Positions 26,376 through 34,907 of a stretch of 64,000 nucleotides of DNA are shown piece after piece; positions within the stretch are counted from its first letter, which is position 1, and each line of letters opens with the position of its first letter. Below the pieces are notes generated by a model. The model was not told the origin of the DNA. It did not search any database and saw nothing but the letters and a program-made list of their open reading frames with translations. The stretch comes from Glaciihabitans sp. dw_435 (GTDB lineage Bacteria > Actinomycetota > Actinomycetes > Actinomycetales > Microbacteriaceae). The DNA is taken from contig NZ_JAAVUZ010000004.1 in assembly GCF_018449675.1 (NCBI RefSeq), forward strand, positions 186,001 to 250,000. Reading direction: 5' to 3'. The position numbers and the translations under genes were made by a program.

Positions 26376-26930
26376 GTGGATCGATTGCAAGCTCTTCAGA
26401 TTCCGCCCCGCCGCAAGGCCGCGGAACTCGGCGCGATGCTCGCGGCGCTGCCGCAGGGAGAGCTGGTGGAGGCACGGTTCAACTCGGAGCCGTACGGCGC
26501 CTACTCGGTCGTCGGTCGCGTCGCGATCGGATCGTCCATGCACCTCGGCGGAATCGAAGTCGGCAACAACGGTAAGCCGGTGCGCGAACTGATGACGCTC
26601 GAACCGCGGGACACGGAAGCGGATGACGCGGAGCCGCTGCACCTCGCCCACGTGGCGAGCACGGTGGCCTCTCTCGCACACGGCGATGTCGTGGAGGCGA
26701 CGTTTGTGCAGGAACCCTACGGCACGTTCACCATCACGGGTATCTGCGTGCTCGCTCCCTACACGGGGGAGAAGATGGTGGGGTCGTGGTTCCTGACGAC
26801 GGAAGCAGAAGCGGCGAAGCGGCTCGTGTCGGTCGACGTCGTTGCTCGCGCCTCGGAGCACACGGTTCCGGTTCCGCGGTGGATGACCGCCTGGGCCTCC
26901 GAGCGCGAGGGTTCGCGCCCGGAGGAGTAG
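26376..26930 (+). CDS. Unknown protein with an internal two-fold repeat
   Basis: Protein of 184 aa starting at GTG with aaggggga upstream. I do not recognise the family. Two copies of one motif are seen at residues ~25-49 (LPQGELVEARFNSEPYGAYS) and ~100-124 (LAHGDVVEATFVQEPYGTFT). The pattern is L-x-x-G-[DE]-x-V-E-A-x-F-x-x-E-P-Y-G-x-[FY], so the gene arose by duplication of a ~75-residue beta-rich unit. There is no signal peptide or helix, so it is probably cytoplasmic. It stands alone between a TetR and a Dps gene. Confidence 0.75.
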   Translation: MDRLQALQIPPRRKAAELGAMLAALPQGELVEARFNSEPYGAYSVVGRVAIGSSMHLGGIEVGNNGKPVRELMTLEPRDTEADDAEPLHLAHVASTVASLAHGDVVEATFVQEPYGTFTITGICVLAPYTGEKMVGSWFLTTEAEAAKRLVSVDVVARASEHTVPVPRWMTAWASEREGSRPEE

Positions 26931-26939
26931 CCAGACTGA

Positions 26940-27485
26940 CTAGGAACGCTTGGCGGCGGTGCGGTTCTCCGCGGAGACCATCCAGGCGTACTGCTCGAGC
27001 TGCGAGATGATCGCGTGCAGGATGTCCGCGCTGGTCGGGTCCTCGTCGTCGACATCGTCGTGCACGTCGCGCATGGTTCCGACGGCGGCTTCCAGACGTG
27101 TCGTGATGAGGTCGACCGTGACGGCGGTGTCGATCTCGCCGTTCGGGTACTCCGGAAGGGTCGTGGTGGCGGCGACGGTGTCGCTGCGTCCGTCCGGCAC
27201 GGCGTGCAGGGCGCGCAGGCGCTCGGCTACCTCATCGCTGGACTCGCGGGCGAAGTCGATGATCTCGTCGAGCTGCAGGTGCAGGTCGCGGAAGTTCTTT
27301 CCGACGACGTTCCAGTGCGCCTGCTTGCCCTGGATGTGGAGCTCGACCAGGTCGACGAGTACCTTCTGCAGGTTGTCCGTGAGCTGCTTCGATGCCTTGA
27401 AACCGCGCTCGGCGTTCTGACGCCTCGTGGGCTTTGCCCCACCATCGGCGGGGACGTGAACATCGCGTTCGACAGTTGTTGTCAT
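26940..27485 (-). CDS. dps: Dps-family DNA-binding ferritin
   Basis: Iron-storing, DNA-protecting protein of 181 aa. The ferroxidase and helix-B signature HWNVVGKNFRDLHLQLDEIID carries the conserved His, Asp and Glu. LTDNLQKVLVDLVELHIQGKQAHW precedes it as in other Dps. A basic N-terminal tail (GGAKPTRRQNAERGFKASKQ) could bind DNA. It is a single gene on the minus strand with a clear aaggcaa ribosome site. It probably responds to starvation or oxidative stress; no regulatory box was identified. Confidence 0.93.
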   Translation of the reverse strand: MTTTVERDVHVPADGGAKPTRRQNAERGFKASKQLTDNLQKVLVDLVELHIQGKQAHWNVVGKNFRDLHLQLDEIIDFARESSDEVAERLRALHAVPDGRSDTVAATTTLPEYPNGEIDTAVTVDLITTRLEAAVGTMRDVHDDVDDEDPTSADILHAIISQLEQYAWMVSAENRTAAKRS

Positions 27486-27557
27486 CAGAATTGCCTTTCC
27501 TTGTGTGGTGATGATGGATCTTTCGGATTCTGAAGCCTCGGTGTACGAGTCCAGAAA

Positions 27558-28364
27558 CTATTGTGCGTCGGTCACCTGCTGGGCGGCCGTGTGGGAGGCA
27601 AGTTCCAGCAGTTGGGATCGCAGGTAACCGGCGTAGCCGCCGGGGGTGCGTCCGACCTGGCGGCCGGAGGTGACGACCTCGCAGCGGTCGGTGGCGAGGA
27701 GATCGGCCGCTGTTTCCCTCAGCCGGTCGACGAGATCGTTGTCCTCGTGCTCGGCGCGGGAGAGGTATCCGCCGGCCCGCGTATAGGCCGACGCCCGCAC
27801 CCCGAGGTTGGCGCCGTGCACGTGCCCGTTTGCCGCGCCGGGCTTGTGGGTTGCCCGCCACGCGCGAATCTGCGCCGCGGTGAGGTCCTTGAAGTCGGGG
27901 CGAACGGTGCCGATCATCACGTCGTGACCGGCATCGGCCAGCTCGAGCTGGTGCGAGAGCCAGTGGCGGGGAACGACGGAGTCCGCGTCGGTGTTGGCGA
28001 TCCACAGGCGTTTCTCCGGCACGTGGCGCGTCGCGAGTGCGGCGTCGACACCGGAGGCACGGGCGGCGCCCACGTTGGCAGACTCGAGCTCGACGACACG
28101 CACGCCCGGGAACGCCCGCGCGACGGATGCCGTGCGGTCGAGGCATCCGTCTGCCACCACAATGATCGTGACCGGTGGCGCCAGCGTGCCGCGTGCCGTC
28201 TGGAGGTACTGCACGGCAACCTGCACGGAGCGCAGGCACTGGCCGATCAGTTCCTCTTCGTCCCGGGCGGGGATCACGACGGCAATGGCCCGGATGGCGG
28301 TGGGGGAGACGGTTCTCACCGGCCGGGCAGCGCGCTTGGCCTTGGCGACCTCCGGGGGAGTCAC
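27558..28364 (-). CDS. Family 2 glycosyltransferase in the PIG-L/methyltransferase cassette
   Basis: GT-A glycosyltransferase of 268 aa without clear membrane helices. The nucleotide-sugar region begins AIAVVIPARDEEELIGQCL (residues ~27-45), followed by IIVVADGCLDRTA and the metal-binding NTDADSVVP (DAD at ~126-128). AEHEDNDLVDRLRE fits the acceptor-side acidic motif. Its GTG start overlaps the upstream fusion gene by 4 bp (GTGA), so it is the last of three coupled genes. Donor and acceptor are unknown. Confidence 0.88.
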   Translation of the reverse strand: MTPPEVAKAKRAARPVRTVSPTAIRAIAVVIPARDEEELIGQCLRSVQVAVQYLQTARGTLAPPVTIIVVADGCLDRTASVARAFPGVRVVELESANVGAARASGVDAALATRHVPEKRLWIANTDADSVVPRHWLSHQLELADAGHDVMIGTVRPDFKDLTAAQIRAWRATHKPGAANGHVHGANLGVRASAYTRAGGYLSRAEHEDNDLVDRLRETAADLLATDRCEVVTSGRQVGRTPGGYAGYLRSQLLELASHTAAQQVTDAQ

Positions 28365-29731
28365 GCGAGCCCCGTTCGTTCGGCGACGGAGCGTGGATCG
28401 GCAGAGAAGACCTCGAGAATGAAATCCTTCTCCGACACGGTCGACAGGCGGGTGAGGCCCGTGAACTCCGCGATGGCGGCGTGGACTGCATCACCGGTGA
28501 GCAGGTAGTCCTCGACGGGATGGCGCCAGTGGCATGCCACGAGAGTGCCCGTCGCGCCGAGCGACCGCTCGATCTGGCCGAGCACGACCGTCAGCGACGG
28601 GAGGTCGAAGTAGTACCCGACCTCGCTGAGCACCACGAGATCGAATTCCCCCGCGGGAAAGTGATCGACGACGTCGGTCTTGCGCACCGTCACCTGGGGC
28701 AGGTCCGCGTTGCGCGCGGTCGCCCGGTCGACGGCCGCCTGGGAGATGTCGACCGCGAGCAGCCGGTCGGTGCGTGCGGCCAGCTCACGGGTGAGTACGC
28801 CGATGGAGCATCCGACCTCCAGCGCCGCTCCATAGCGTTCTGCCGGGAGCGCTGCCATGGTCAGCGCGCGCTTGCGTGCCTCGTACCAGCGGGTCTGGAA
28901 GCCCCACGGGTCATCGTGTCGCTCGTACGTCGCGTCGAAGTAGTTCTCGGCGATGCGTTCGGCGGGCACCGAATTGTCGGCGGTCGGCATGACAAACACC
29001 TCGATGTCTCGAAGGAAGTTGAGCAAAAAGAGCGGGTGCAGCAGGGCTTCGTCGCCGGGTGCTTGTGACAGGGGTGCGACCTGGGACTGGTACTCGAGCA
29101 TCGCGCGACGCTTGGCGTCGAGGGATTCCGTCTGGAGGGGCAACGCGAGTAACCGTGGCCACGGTGTTGTCGCGTCGTCGGGGGAGGCCCAGTGCCACAT
29201 CCAGATGGGGTACTCGATGAGGGTGCGGTGGCTGCGGTCCGAGACATCCGCACAGACCTCTCCCACCACCCGGTGATCACGATGTCCATCGCCCCGCCAC
29301 GGAGCCGCGATAAGCGCCGACGGCCCGGTTGCCGTGATGATCGGGGTCAGCAGGTCCGTCAGGTGCTCCCGGTGCTCGCGCACCTGACCGTCGGGGAGGT
29401 TGAGGAACGTGACCCGGCTGCCCGGCGCGAGCTCCCGCGCTGCGACCTGCGCCTCGATGCGGCGACGCAGCGCCATGCTCTCGCCTTCTACCCCGGAGGA
29501 TCCGGGGTGCGAGGCCGCGCCATCGGTGACGATGACGATATGGACGCGGATGTCCCGGGCCGCGGCCTCGGCGATGAGGCCACCGGCTCCGAGGGTCTCG
29601 TCATCGGGGTGCGCCGCGATGACCAGGAGTTCGCCCACCCCGTCGAGCCCGAGGGAGGGCAGCGTGGTCATGCGGGGGTCGGCCGACCACAGCTGCGCGG
29701 GCGTACCCGGCTCGCGGGCATCGAAACTCAC
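28361..29731 (-). CDS. Fusion: PIG-L-type N-deacetylase plus NodS-like SAM methyltransferase
   Basis: Two-domain enzyme of 456 aa. Residues ~34-240 form a PIG-L/LmbE deacetylase, with the zinc motif AHPDDE at 40-45 and the second metal motif HRDH at 149-152. PIG-L enzymes remove N-acetyl from GlcNAc-type sugars. Residues ~255-456 form a class I SAM methyltransferase of NodS-like type: ENYFDATYERHDDPWGFQTR, motif I LEVGCSIGVLT (~303-313) and DLVVLSEVGYYF. The GTG at 29731 overlaps the preceding gene in a GTGA; a later ATG at 29671 is possible. The fusion suggests deacetylation followed by methylation of one amino-sugar product; this is inference. Confidence 0.87.
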   Translation of the reverse strand: MSFDAREPGTPAQLWSADPRMTTLPSLGLDGVGELLVIAAHPDDETLGAGGLIAEAAARDIRVHIVIVTDGAASHPGSSGVEGESMALRRRIEAQVAARELAPGSRVTFLNLPDGQVREHREHLTDLLTPIITATGPSALIAAPWRGDGHRDHRVVGEVCADVSDRSHRTLIEYPIWMWHWASPDDATTPWPRLLALPLQTESLDAKRRAMLEYQSQVAPLSQAPGDEALLHPLFLLNFLRDIEVFVMPTADNSVPAERIAENYFDATYERHDDPWGFQTRWYEARKRALTMAALPAERYGAALEVGCSIGVLTRELAARTDRLLAVDISQAAVDRATARNADLPQVTVRKTDVVDHFPAGEFDLVVLSEVGYYFDLPSLTVVLGQIERSLGATGTLVACHWRHPVEDYLLTGDAVHAAIAEFTGLTRLSTVSEKDFILEVFSADPRSVAERTGLA

Positions 29732-30804
29732 CACGGGACGACCCCCGCATCGAGAAGCTTTCCGCCCAGGGCTGCGAGATCCTTTTCGGCGTGGTCCTGG
29801 CGTAGGTACAGCTGCAGGTCGGCGACGCGCTTGGCGTGGGCCGCGTCCATCGCCAGTGGGGCGGGGCCAAGCGCGTGGGCGGCGCGATCGAGGATTTCCT
29901 CGCTTGCCCGCACGACGGTGGCGCGCACCCGGCGGGACAGCAGCTTGCCCGCCGGTCCCGTCGCCTCGCCCGCGTCCACGAGTTCCGCGGCTTCGCGCAG
30001 TGCACGGCGCGACGACTGCAGGAGTTCGTCGACCGCGCCGAGGTGCATGAGGAGGAAGGGGTCGCCGGGTTTGGCGCGTGCGGCCTCGAACAGGGTGCGT
30101 CCGATGCCAACGGCGCCCCCGAACCAGCAGGCCGCGACGCCGATCGCGCCCCACGAGAAGCCGGGACGGTCGAGATACCACCCGGCATCGCCGATGGCGA
30201 CGGCGGGCACGTTATCAAAGGTCACGGGACCGCTCGGAATTTCGGTGAGGCCGCGCGCGAGCCATCCGCTCTCCGCCACTCGCACGCCCGGGAGTGCGAG
30301 ATTGACGGCGAACAGCCGGCGACTGCCGTCTGGAAGGGTGGCGGACACCAGCGCTGCGTCCAGAACTCCGGCGAGGGAGCACCACGGTTTCGTGCCGGTG
30401 AGGGTCCATCCGGTCTCCGACGCGTCCGTCGGCGGGATGGCCGTCAGCGGAGCGCTTCCCTCGGCGGCAAAAACGCCCCAGCTTGCGGATGCCCCGATCC
30501 CGAGATTTTGCGAAGAGGAGTCGCTGTCCCGCCACTGACCAAGAATGGCGATGGCGTCCAGATGGGGCTCGACGGCCCGCACGATGCCGAGGTCCACCGC
30601 GGCGATGGATGCAAGGGTCTCCCAGAGCAGTGCGGTGTTGCCGCTGCCCGGGGTGGGGAGAGTGGCACCAAGCGAGGCTGCAAGACGAAGCGCAGCGCCA
30701 ATATCTCCGGGGGTGGGCAGTGTCGTGGCGTTCTGCTCCCCGGACACGCCGAATACCGCTGCCTGGGGCGACAGCGGTATCGGTCGGAGTTGGTGGTTTA
30801 TCAC
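29728..30804 (-). CDS. Acyl-CoA dehydrogenase-like protein heading the PIG-L/GT2 cassette
   Basis: Protein of 358 aa with acyl-CoA dehydrogenase features. A mixed alpha/beta centre (GWTLTGTKPWCSLAGVLDAALV, corresponding to the family's G-x-K-x-[YW]-x-[ST]-x substrate/FAD loop) is followed by a C-terminal helical domain (SSRRALREAAELVD, HAKRVADLQLYLRQDHAEKDL). It is shorter than the usual ~380 aa and the catalytic Glu is not obvious. The start is GTG 30804; TAACTT (30818-30823) ends 13 nt upstream, so the leader is very short. It is the first gene of a GTGA-linked cassette. An acyl-chain or other oxidation role is inferred. Confidence 0.78.
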   Translation of the reverse strand: MINHQLRPIPLSPQAAVFGVSGEQNATTLPTPGDIGAALRLAASLGATLPTPGSGNTALLWETLASIAAVDLGIVRAVEPHLDAIAILGQWRDSDSSSQNLGIGASASWGVFAAEGSAPLTAIPPTDASETGWTLTGTKPWCSLAGVLDAALVSATLPDGSRRLFAVNLALPGVRVAESGWLARGLTEIPSGPVTFDNVPAVAIGDAGWYLDRPGFSWGAIGVAACWFGGAVGIGRTLFEAARAKPGDPFLLMHLGAVDELLQSSRRALREAAELVDAGEATGPAGKLLSRRVRATVVRASEEILDRAAHALGPAPLAMDAAHAKRVADLQLYLRQDHAEKDLAALGGKLLDAGVVPW

Positions 30805-30889
30805 TACGCGCCACGATAAGTTACGGCGTTGGTCGGGGCCGGGGGCTTTCCGCGAGTGAGAACCGGTGATATGGGCGGGTGCCCGGGCG

Positions 30890-32098
30890 TTAGTTGACCT
30901 GGGCGGCGACGGGCTCCGCGGCACCCGGGCGCACGGGCGGGGCGGAGCGGGGGCGACGGTGGGCTGTGGTCGCCGCGGCGACCATGACAGCGAGCGCAGC
31001 GACGGTGATGGCGGCACCCGCCCACAGGGGAGAGGTGTACCCGAGCCCCGCCGAAATGGTCAGGCCGCCGATCCATGCTCCCAGAGCGTTTCCCACGTTG
31101 AACGCCCCGATGTTCGCACCCGAGACCAGCGTTGAGTTGTCGCCCGCGTACAGAAGCACCCGCATCTGCAGTCCGGGAACCGTGGCGAACCCGAAGCCGC
31201 CCATGAGTACCAGCAGGATCATCGTCGCGATCTGGTTTTGTGCGGTGAGCGCGAAGATCACCAGCACCACGGCGAGGGCGAGCAACAGGGTGATGAGCGT
31301 TGCATCGAGCGACTTGTCGGCTGCCTTGCCGCCGACGATGTTTCCGACGAAGAGGCCAGCGCCGAACAGGATGAGGAGCCACGGCACGGCACTGCTGGCG
31401 AAACCGCCGACCTCGGTGAGCGTGTAGGCCATGTAGGTGAAGGCCCCGAACATGCCGCCGAAGCCGAGAATCGTCACGACAAGTGAGAGCCAGACCTGAC
31501 CGGATCTGAATGCCCGCAACTCGTTGCGCAGTGCGCCGGCCGCGGTAGTCGAGGCGACGGCCGGAACGAGAAGCACGATGCCGAGAAACGCGAGAACGCC
31601 GATGATGCTGATGGCCCAGAAGGTTGCGCGCCAGCCGAGGCTCTGTCCGATCAGGGTTCCGAAGGGCACGCCCAGAACATTGGCAAGGGTGAGTCCCGTA
31701 AACATGATCGCGATGGCACCCGCTTTCTTGTCGGGTGCGACCATGCTCGCGGCGAGCACGGAGCCGATGCCGAAGAAGGCGCCGTGGCACAGGGCGGCGA
31801 TGATCCGGCCGAGAAGCATGACGGAGTACTCCGTGGAGAACGCGGACAACACGTTGCCGATGATGAACAGCACGAGGAGCCCGAGGAGGACGCGCTTGCG
31901 CGGGAGTCGTGTGACAGCGGCGGTGATGAGCAGTGCACCCACGGCGACGCTCAGTGCGTACCCCGTCACGAGCCATCCCGCAGCCGCCTCGTCCACCGAG
32001 AAGTCGGCAGCAACCTCGGGCAACAACCCGACAATGACGAACTCGGTGAGGCCGATGCCGAAGCCACCAAGGGCGAGGGCGAGTAATCCGATGGGCAT
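30890..32098 (-). CDS. MFS exporter, DHA1 family (AraJ-like)
   Basis: Twelve-helix efflux transporter of 402 aa. It starts with MPIGLLALALGGFGIGLTEF and carries motif D-like EFVIVGLLPEVA, typical of AraJ/Cmr-type DHA1 exporters. Other landmarks are TRLPRKRVLLGLL after helix 2 and GVPFGTLIGQSLGWRATFW in helix 5. The ATG at 32098 has aggag 9 nt upstream; a longer frame to 32188 would run through the regulator's operator. It is divergent from a MarR gene, the presumed repressor. Confidence 0.9.
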   Translation of the reverse strand: MPIGLLALALGGFGIGLTEFVIVGLLPEVAADFSVDEAAAGWLVTGYALSVAVGALLITAAVTRLPRKRVLLGLLVLFIIGNVLSAFSTEYSVMLLGRIIAALCHGAFFGIGSVLAASMVAPDKKAGAIAIMFTGLTLANVLGVPFGTLIGQSLGWRATFWAISIIGVLAFLGIVLLVPAVASTTAAGALRNELRAFRSGQVWLSLVVTILGFGGMFGAFTYMAYTLTEVGGFASSAVPWLLILFGAGLFVGNIVGGKAADKSLDATLITLLLALAVVLVIFALTAQNQIATMILLVLMGGFGFATVPGLQMRVLLYAGDNSTLVSGANIGAFNVGNALGAWIGGLTISAGLGYTSPLWAGAAITVAALAVMVAAATTAHRRPRSAPPVRPGAAEPVAAQVN

Positions 32099-32153
32099 TG
32101 GCTGTGTCTCCTCAAAAAATCCATGAACGCGCGCACAAGCCACGTAAACTATT

Positions 32154-32207
32154 ACTTGCAAGCGCGGGATAAATGATTGCACACGCAACTATCCCGCGCA
32201 AGCAACT
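32154..32207. promoter_or_regulatory. Extended MarR operator between MFS exporter and regulator
   Basis: Two 18-nt arms (32154-32171 acttgcaagcgcgggata and 32190-32207 tatcccgcgcaagcaact) match as inverted repeats at 15 of 18 positions. The 18-nt centre contains a further dyad, ttgc-acac-gcaa. The repeated TTGC/GCAA half-sites suggest two or more MarR dimers. Confidence 0.72.
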
Positions 32208-32233
32208 ACTTTTGGGAAACGAGGAGAAGAGCG

Positions 32234-32680
32234 ATGAGCATCGAAGATGACGCCGTCGAAGTGCGCGCCCAGGGGTGGCGCACGTTGGCCGCGCTGCACG
32301 GATTGATCGAGTCCGAGCTGGAGAAGTCTCTGCAGTCCGAGCATCGTCTGTCCGTGGTCGAGTACACAGTGCTCGACGTCCTCAGCCGTCAGGACGGCTG
32401 GCACATGCGGATGCAGCAACTCGGGCGCGCCACCGCGCTTTCGCCCAGCGCGACGACCCGGCTGGTGAACCGGCTGGAGGATCGCGCCCTGCTGACCCGC
32501 ATTCTGTGTCTCGACGATCGCAGGGGCATCTACACGGAGTTGACCGCGGCCGGGCAGGAACTGCTCACGCGGGCGCGGCCGGTGCACGACGCAACGCTGG
32601 AACGGGCACTCGCCGATGCGCGGGAACTTCCCGAACTTGCTCCCCTGGTGCAGGCGCTGCCGAGCCTTCTTCCCGCCTAG
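32234..32680 (+). CDS. MarR-family regulator of the MFS exporter
   Basis: Winged-helix regulator of 148 aa. The family core is present: LSVVEYTVLDVLSRQ, MRMQQLGRATALSPSATTRLVNRLEDR and the wing DDRRGIYTELTAAG. The ATG at 32234 is preceded by gaggagaag; the longer frame to 32177 would overlap the operator. It is divergent from the DHA1 exporter and likely represses both genes until a drug-like ligand binds. Confidence 0.9.
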   Translation: MSIEDDAVEVRAQGWRTLAALHGLIESELEKSLQSEHRLSVVEYTVLDVLSRQDGWHMRMQQLGRATALSPSATTRLVNRLEDRALLTRILCLDDRRGIYTELTAAGQELLTRARPVHDATLERALADARELPELAPLVQALPSLLPA

Positions 32681-32704
32681 CCCCAGGCGGGCAGCGGGCG
32701 GCTA

Positions 32705-33280
32705 TTACCGATCGGTGGGAACACTCGACTTACCCGGATTGACGGCACCGAGGCTGGACGAGCCGGGGCGCGGACTGAGCCCGAGGCGGGTGACGATCTC
32801 CGACGCCTGCTCGGCCGGTGTGCGCCCGGCGGCGATGGTGATGGCCCGTTCATCCTCTTCCGGTGGCTCCAGCGCGTCGAGCTGAGAGTCGAGGAGCGAT
32901 GCAGGCATAAAGTGATCAAGACGTTGGGTCAGCCGCCGGCCAATGAGTTCCTTCGACCCACTGAGGAAGACGAAGACGACGTTTTGCTCGCGGAGCGTGT
33001 TGCGGTAGCGGCGCTTGAGGGCTGAACACGTGATGATGCCCGGCACATCGGCCATCGTGTGCTCGACGATCCACGACGAGATTGTCTCGAGCCACGGCTG
33101 CCGGTCCTCGTCGCCCAGAGGGATTCCGTCCGCCATCTTGGCCACGTTCTCATCGGGGTGCAGATCGTCCCCTTCCTCCAGGTCCCAGCCGAGCTGCCCG
33201 GCGAGAATGCCGGCGACGGTGGACTTGCCGGAGCCTGAAACGCCCATGATCACGAGGACGGGCTGACTTGTGGGGAACAT
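32705..33280 (-). CDS. gntK: Gluconokinase
   Basis: Thermoresistant-type gluconokinase of 191 aa that phosphorylates gluconate to 6-phosphogluconate for the pentose phosphate pathway. Walker A is MGVSGSGKST; EEGDDLHPDENVAKMADGIPL and CSALKRRYRNTLRE are hallmark GntK blocks, and LDSQLDALEPPEEDE is the substrate-side region. A ~20-residue C-terminal tail exceeds the usual length. Its ATG directly abuts the permease stop, so the two genes are co-translated. Confidence 0.94.
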   Translation of the reverse strand: MFPTSQPVLVIMGVSGSGKSTVAGILAGQLGWDLEEGDDLHPDENVAKMADGIPLGDEDRQPWLETISSWIVEHTMADVPGIITCSALKRRYRNTLREQNVVFVFLSGSKELIGRRLTQRLDHFMPASLLDSQLDALEPPEEDERAITIAAGRTPAEQASEIVTRLGLSPRPGSSSLGAVNPGKSSVPTDR

Positions 33281-34699
33281 CTAAATCACCAAACTGAGTG
33301 CGAGGACGCCGCCGAGGCCGACGACGGAGATGATGCATTCCATGATGGTCCACGTCTTGAGGTTTTGCCCCACCGATGCACCCAGATACTCCTTTACCAG
33401 CCAGAACCCAGCGTCGTTCACATGGGAGAGGAAGAGGGAGCCGGCCCCGATGGCCAGCACCATGAGCGACACGTGCGGCATCGAGAGGTCGGCCGCCACC
33501 GGTGCGAGGATTCCGGAGGCAGTCACCGTCGCGACCGTCGCCGAACCGGTCGCGACCCGGATGAGCGCGGCGACGAACCACGCGAGAAACAGCACGGACA
33601 GGTTGCTGCCGTTGACCGCGTTTGCGATGACGGTGCCGATCCCCGTGTCGATGAGCACCTGCTTGAATCCACCCCCGGCGCCAACGATGAGCAGGATGCC
33701 CGCGATCGGGGGGAGCGCATTGGTCAGGGAGGTCGACACGTCATTGCGGGTCATCCCGCCGCCGCGGCCGAAGACGATCATCGCGTAAATCACGGCGATG
33801 CCCAGCGCCACCATGGGAGTACCGAGGAAGACCAGCAGCGCGTTCAGTGGCGCCGTCGATCCCGGGGCCGTTGCCTCTGCGACGGTGCGGGCAAGCATGA
33901 GGACAACGGGGAGCAGGATGCCGATGATCGAGGCGACAAAGCTGGGACGCTTGCGATCGCTGGGGCTGTCTCCCTCGTCCTCTGACGTGAGGAACATATT
34001 GGGGACGGGCAGGTCCACCCACCGCGCGGCGATGCGGCCGAACACCGGCCCGGCAATGATGACCGTCGGGATGGCCACGATCACCCCGAGTCCGAGGGTG
34101 AGACCCAGGTTCGCGTTCAGGGCGGCAACCGCCACTAGGGGGCCGGGGTGAGGCGGCACGAGTCCGTGCATAACGGAAAGGCCGGCGAGCGCGGGAATGG
34201 CGATCGCCAGCAGCGGCACCTTCGACCGTCGCGCCACGAGGATGATCACCGGGATGAGCAGAACCAAGCCCACCTCGAAGAACATGGGCAATCCGATGAG
34301 AGCCCCGATCAAGGCCATGGTCCATGGCAGTGTGCGGGCGCTCGACCGGGAGACGAGGGTGTCCACGATGCGGTCGGCGCCGCCCGAATCTGCCAGCAGT
34401 TTGCCGAACATTGCCCCGAATCCCACGAGGATTCCGACGCTCGTCATCGTGGCGCCGAAGCCTGCGCCGAAGCTCAGCACCGATGCCCCGGGTGCGAGAC
34501 CGGCGCCGATACCCACGCCGATACCGCCGACGGCGAGGGCGAGGAATGGATGCACCTTGAGCCAGGTGATCAGAGCGATGATGACGGCCACGCCGATGAC
34601 CGCCGCAATGATAAGTTGCGCCTCGCTGCTGGCGGGTTCGATCGGGTCATCCGCCCGCGGGAGACCACCGGCGGTTATCAGCGCTGCGGAGAGGAGCAT
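33281..34699 (-). CDS. gntP: Gluconate permease (GntP family)
   Basis: Membrane proton symporter of 472 aa with about 12-14 helices. GntP signatures include GVGIGAGLAPGASVLSFGAGFG, VGFGAMFGKLLADSGGADRI, and MHGLVPPHPGPLVAVAALN (permease core). The ATG at 34699 is used because aggga lies upstream; earlier codons to 34744 are polar. With gntK it forms a two-gene gluconate-use operon. A GntR regulator is not seen nearby. Confidence 0.92.
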   Translation of the reverse strand: MLLSAALITAGGLPRADDPIEPASSEAQLIIAAVIGVAVIIALITWLKVHPFLALAVGGIGVGIGAGLAPGASVLSFGAGFGATMTSVGILVGFGAMFGKLLADSGGADRIVDTLVSRSSARTLPWTMALIGALIGLPMFFEVGLVLLIPVIILVARRSKVPLLAIAIPALAGLSVMHGLVPPHPGPLVAVAALNANLGLTLGLGVIVAIPTVIIAGPVFGRIAARWVDLPVPNMFLTSEDEGDSPSDRKRPSFVASIIGILLPVVLMLARTVAEATAPGSTAPLNALLVFLGTPMVALGIAVIYAMIVFGRGGGMTRNDVSTSLTNALPPIAGILLIVGAGGGFKQVLIDTGIGTVIANAVNGSNLSVLFLAWFVAALIRVATGSATVATVTASGILAPVAADLSMPHVSLMVLAIGAGSLFLSHVNDAGFWLVKEYLGASVGQNLKTWTIMECIISVVGLGGVLALSLVI

Positions 34700-34716
34700 T
34701 GTCGTGTCCCTTCGCG

Positions 34717-34735
34717 GATCACGACGGTGTGATCC
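34717..34735. promoter_or_regulatory. Inverted repeat upstream of gntP
   Basis: GGATCAC-n5-GTGATCC forms a perfect 7-bp dyad 18 bp before the gntP start. It could be an operator for gluconate control. The rest of 34700-34907 shows nothing else clear. Confidence 0.45.
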
Positions 34736-34907
34736 TCGGGGCACCCCACGGAATACGGACTGGGCGGTTCCGGGTGTTCCGGTCCCCGTGCGCCAGAGGA
34801 TACGCCCGCGCGCAAATCCGGGGAAACCCCGTTGACAGCGTGGAATGCTGGTGGCGGATGCGTTGTTGCAGAGAACGATGCATTTGCATGGAGATTAGGA
34901 GCACGAC

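Noticed and set aside
29732-30181. N-terminal extension of the PIG-L/methyltransferase frame
   Set aside because: It overlaps the acyl-CoA-dehydrogenase-like gene and is Arg/Pro-rich; the GTG at 29731 with GTGA overlap is the better start.
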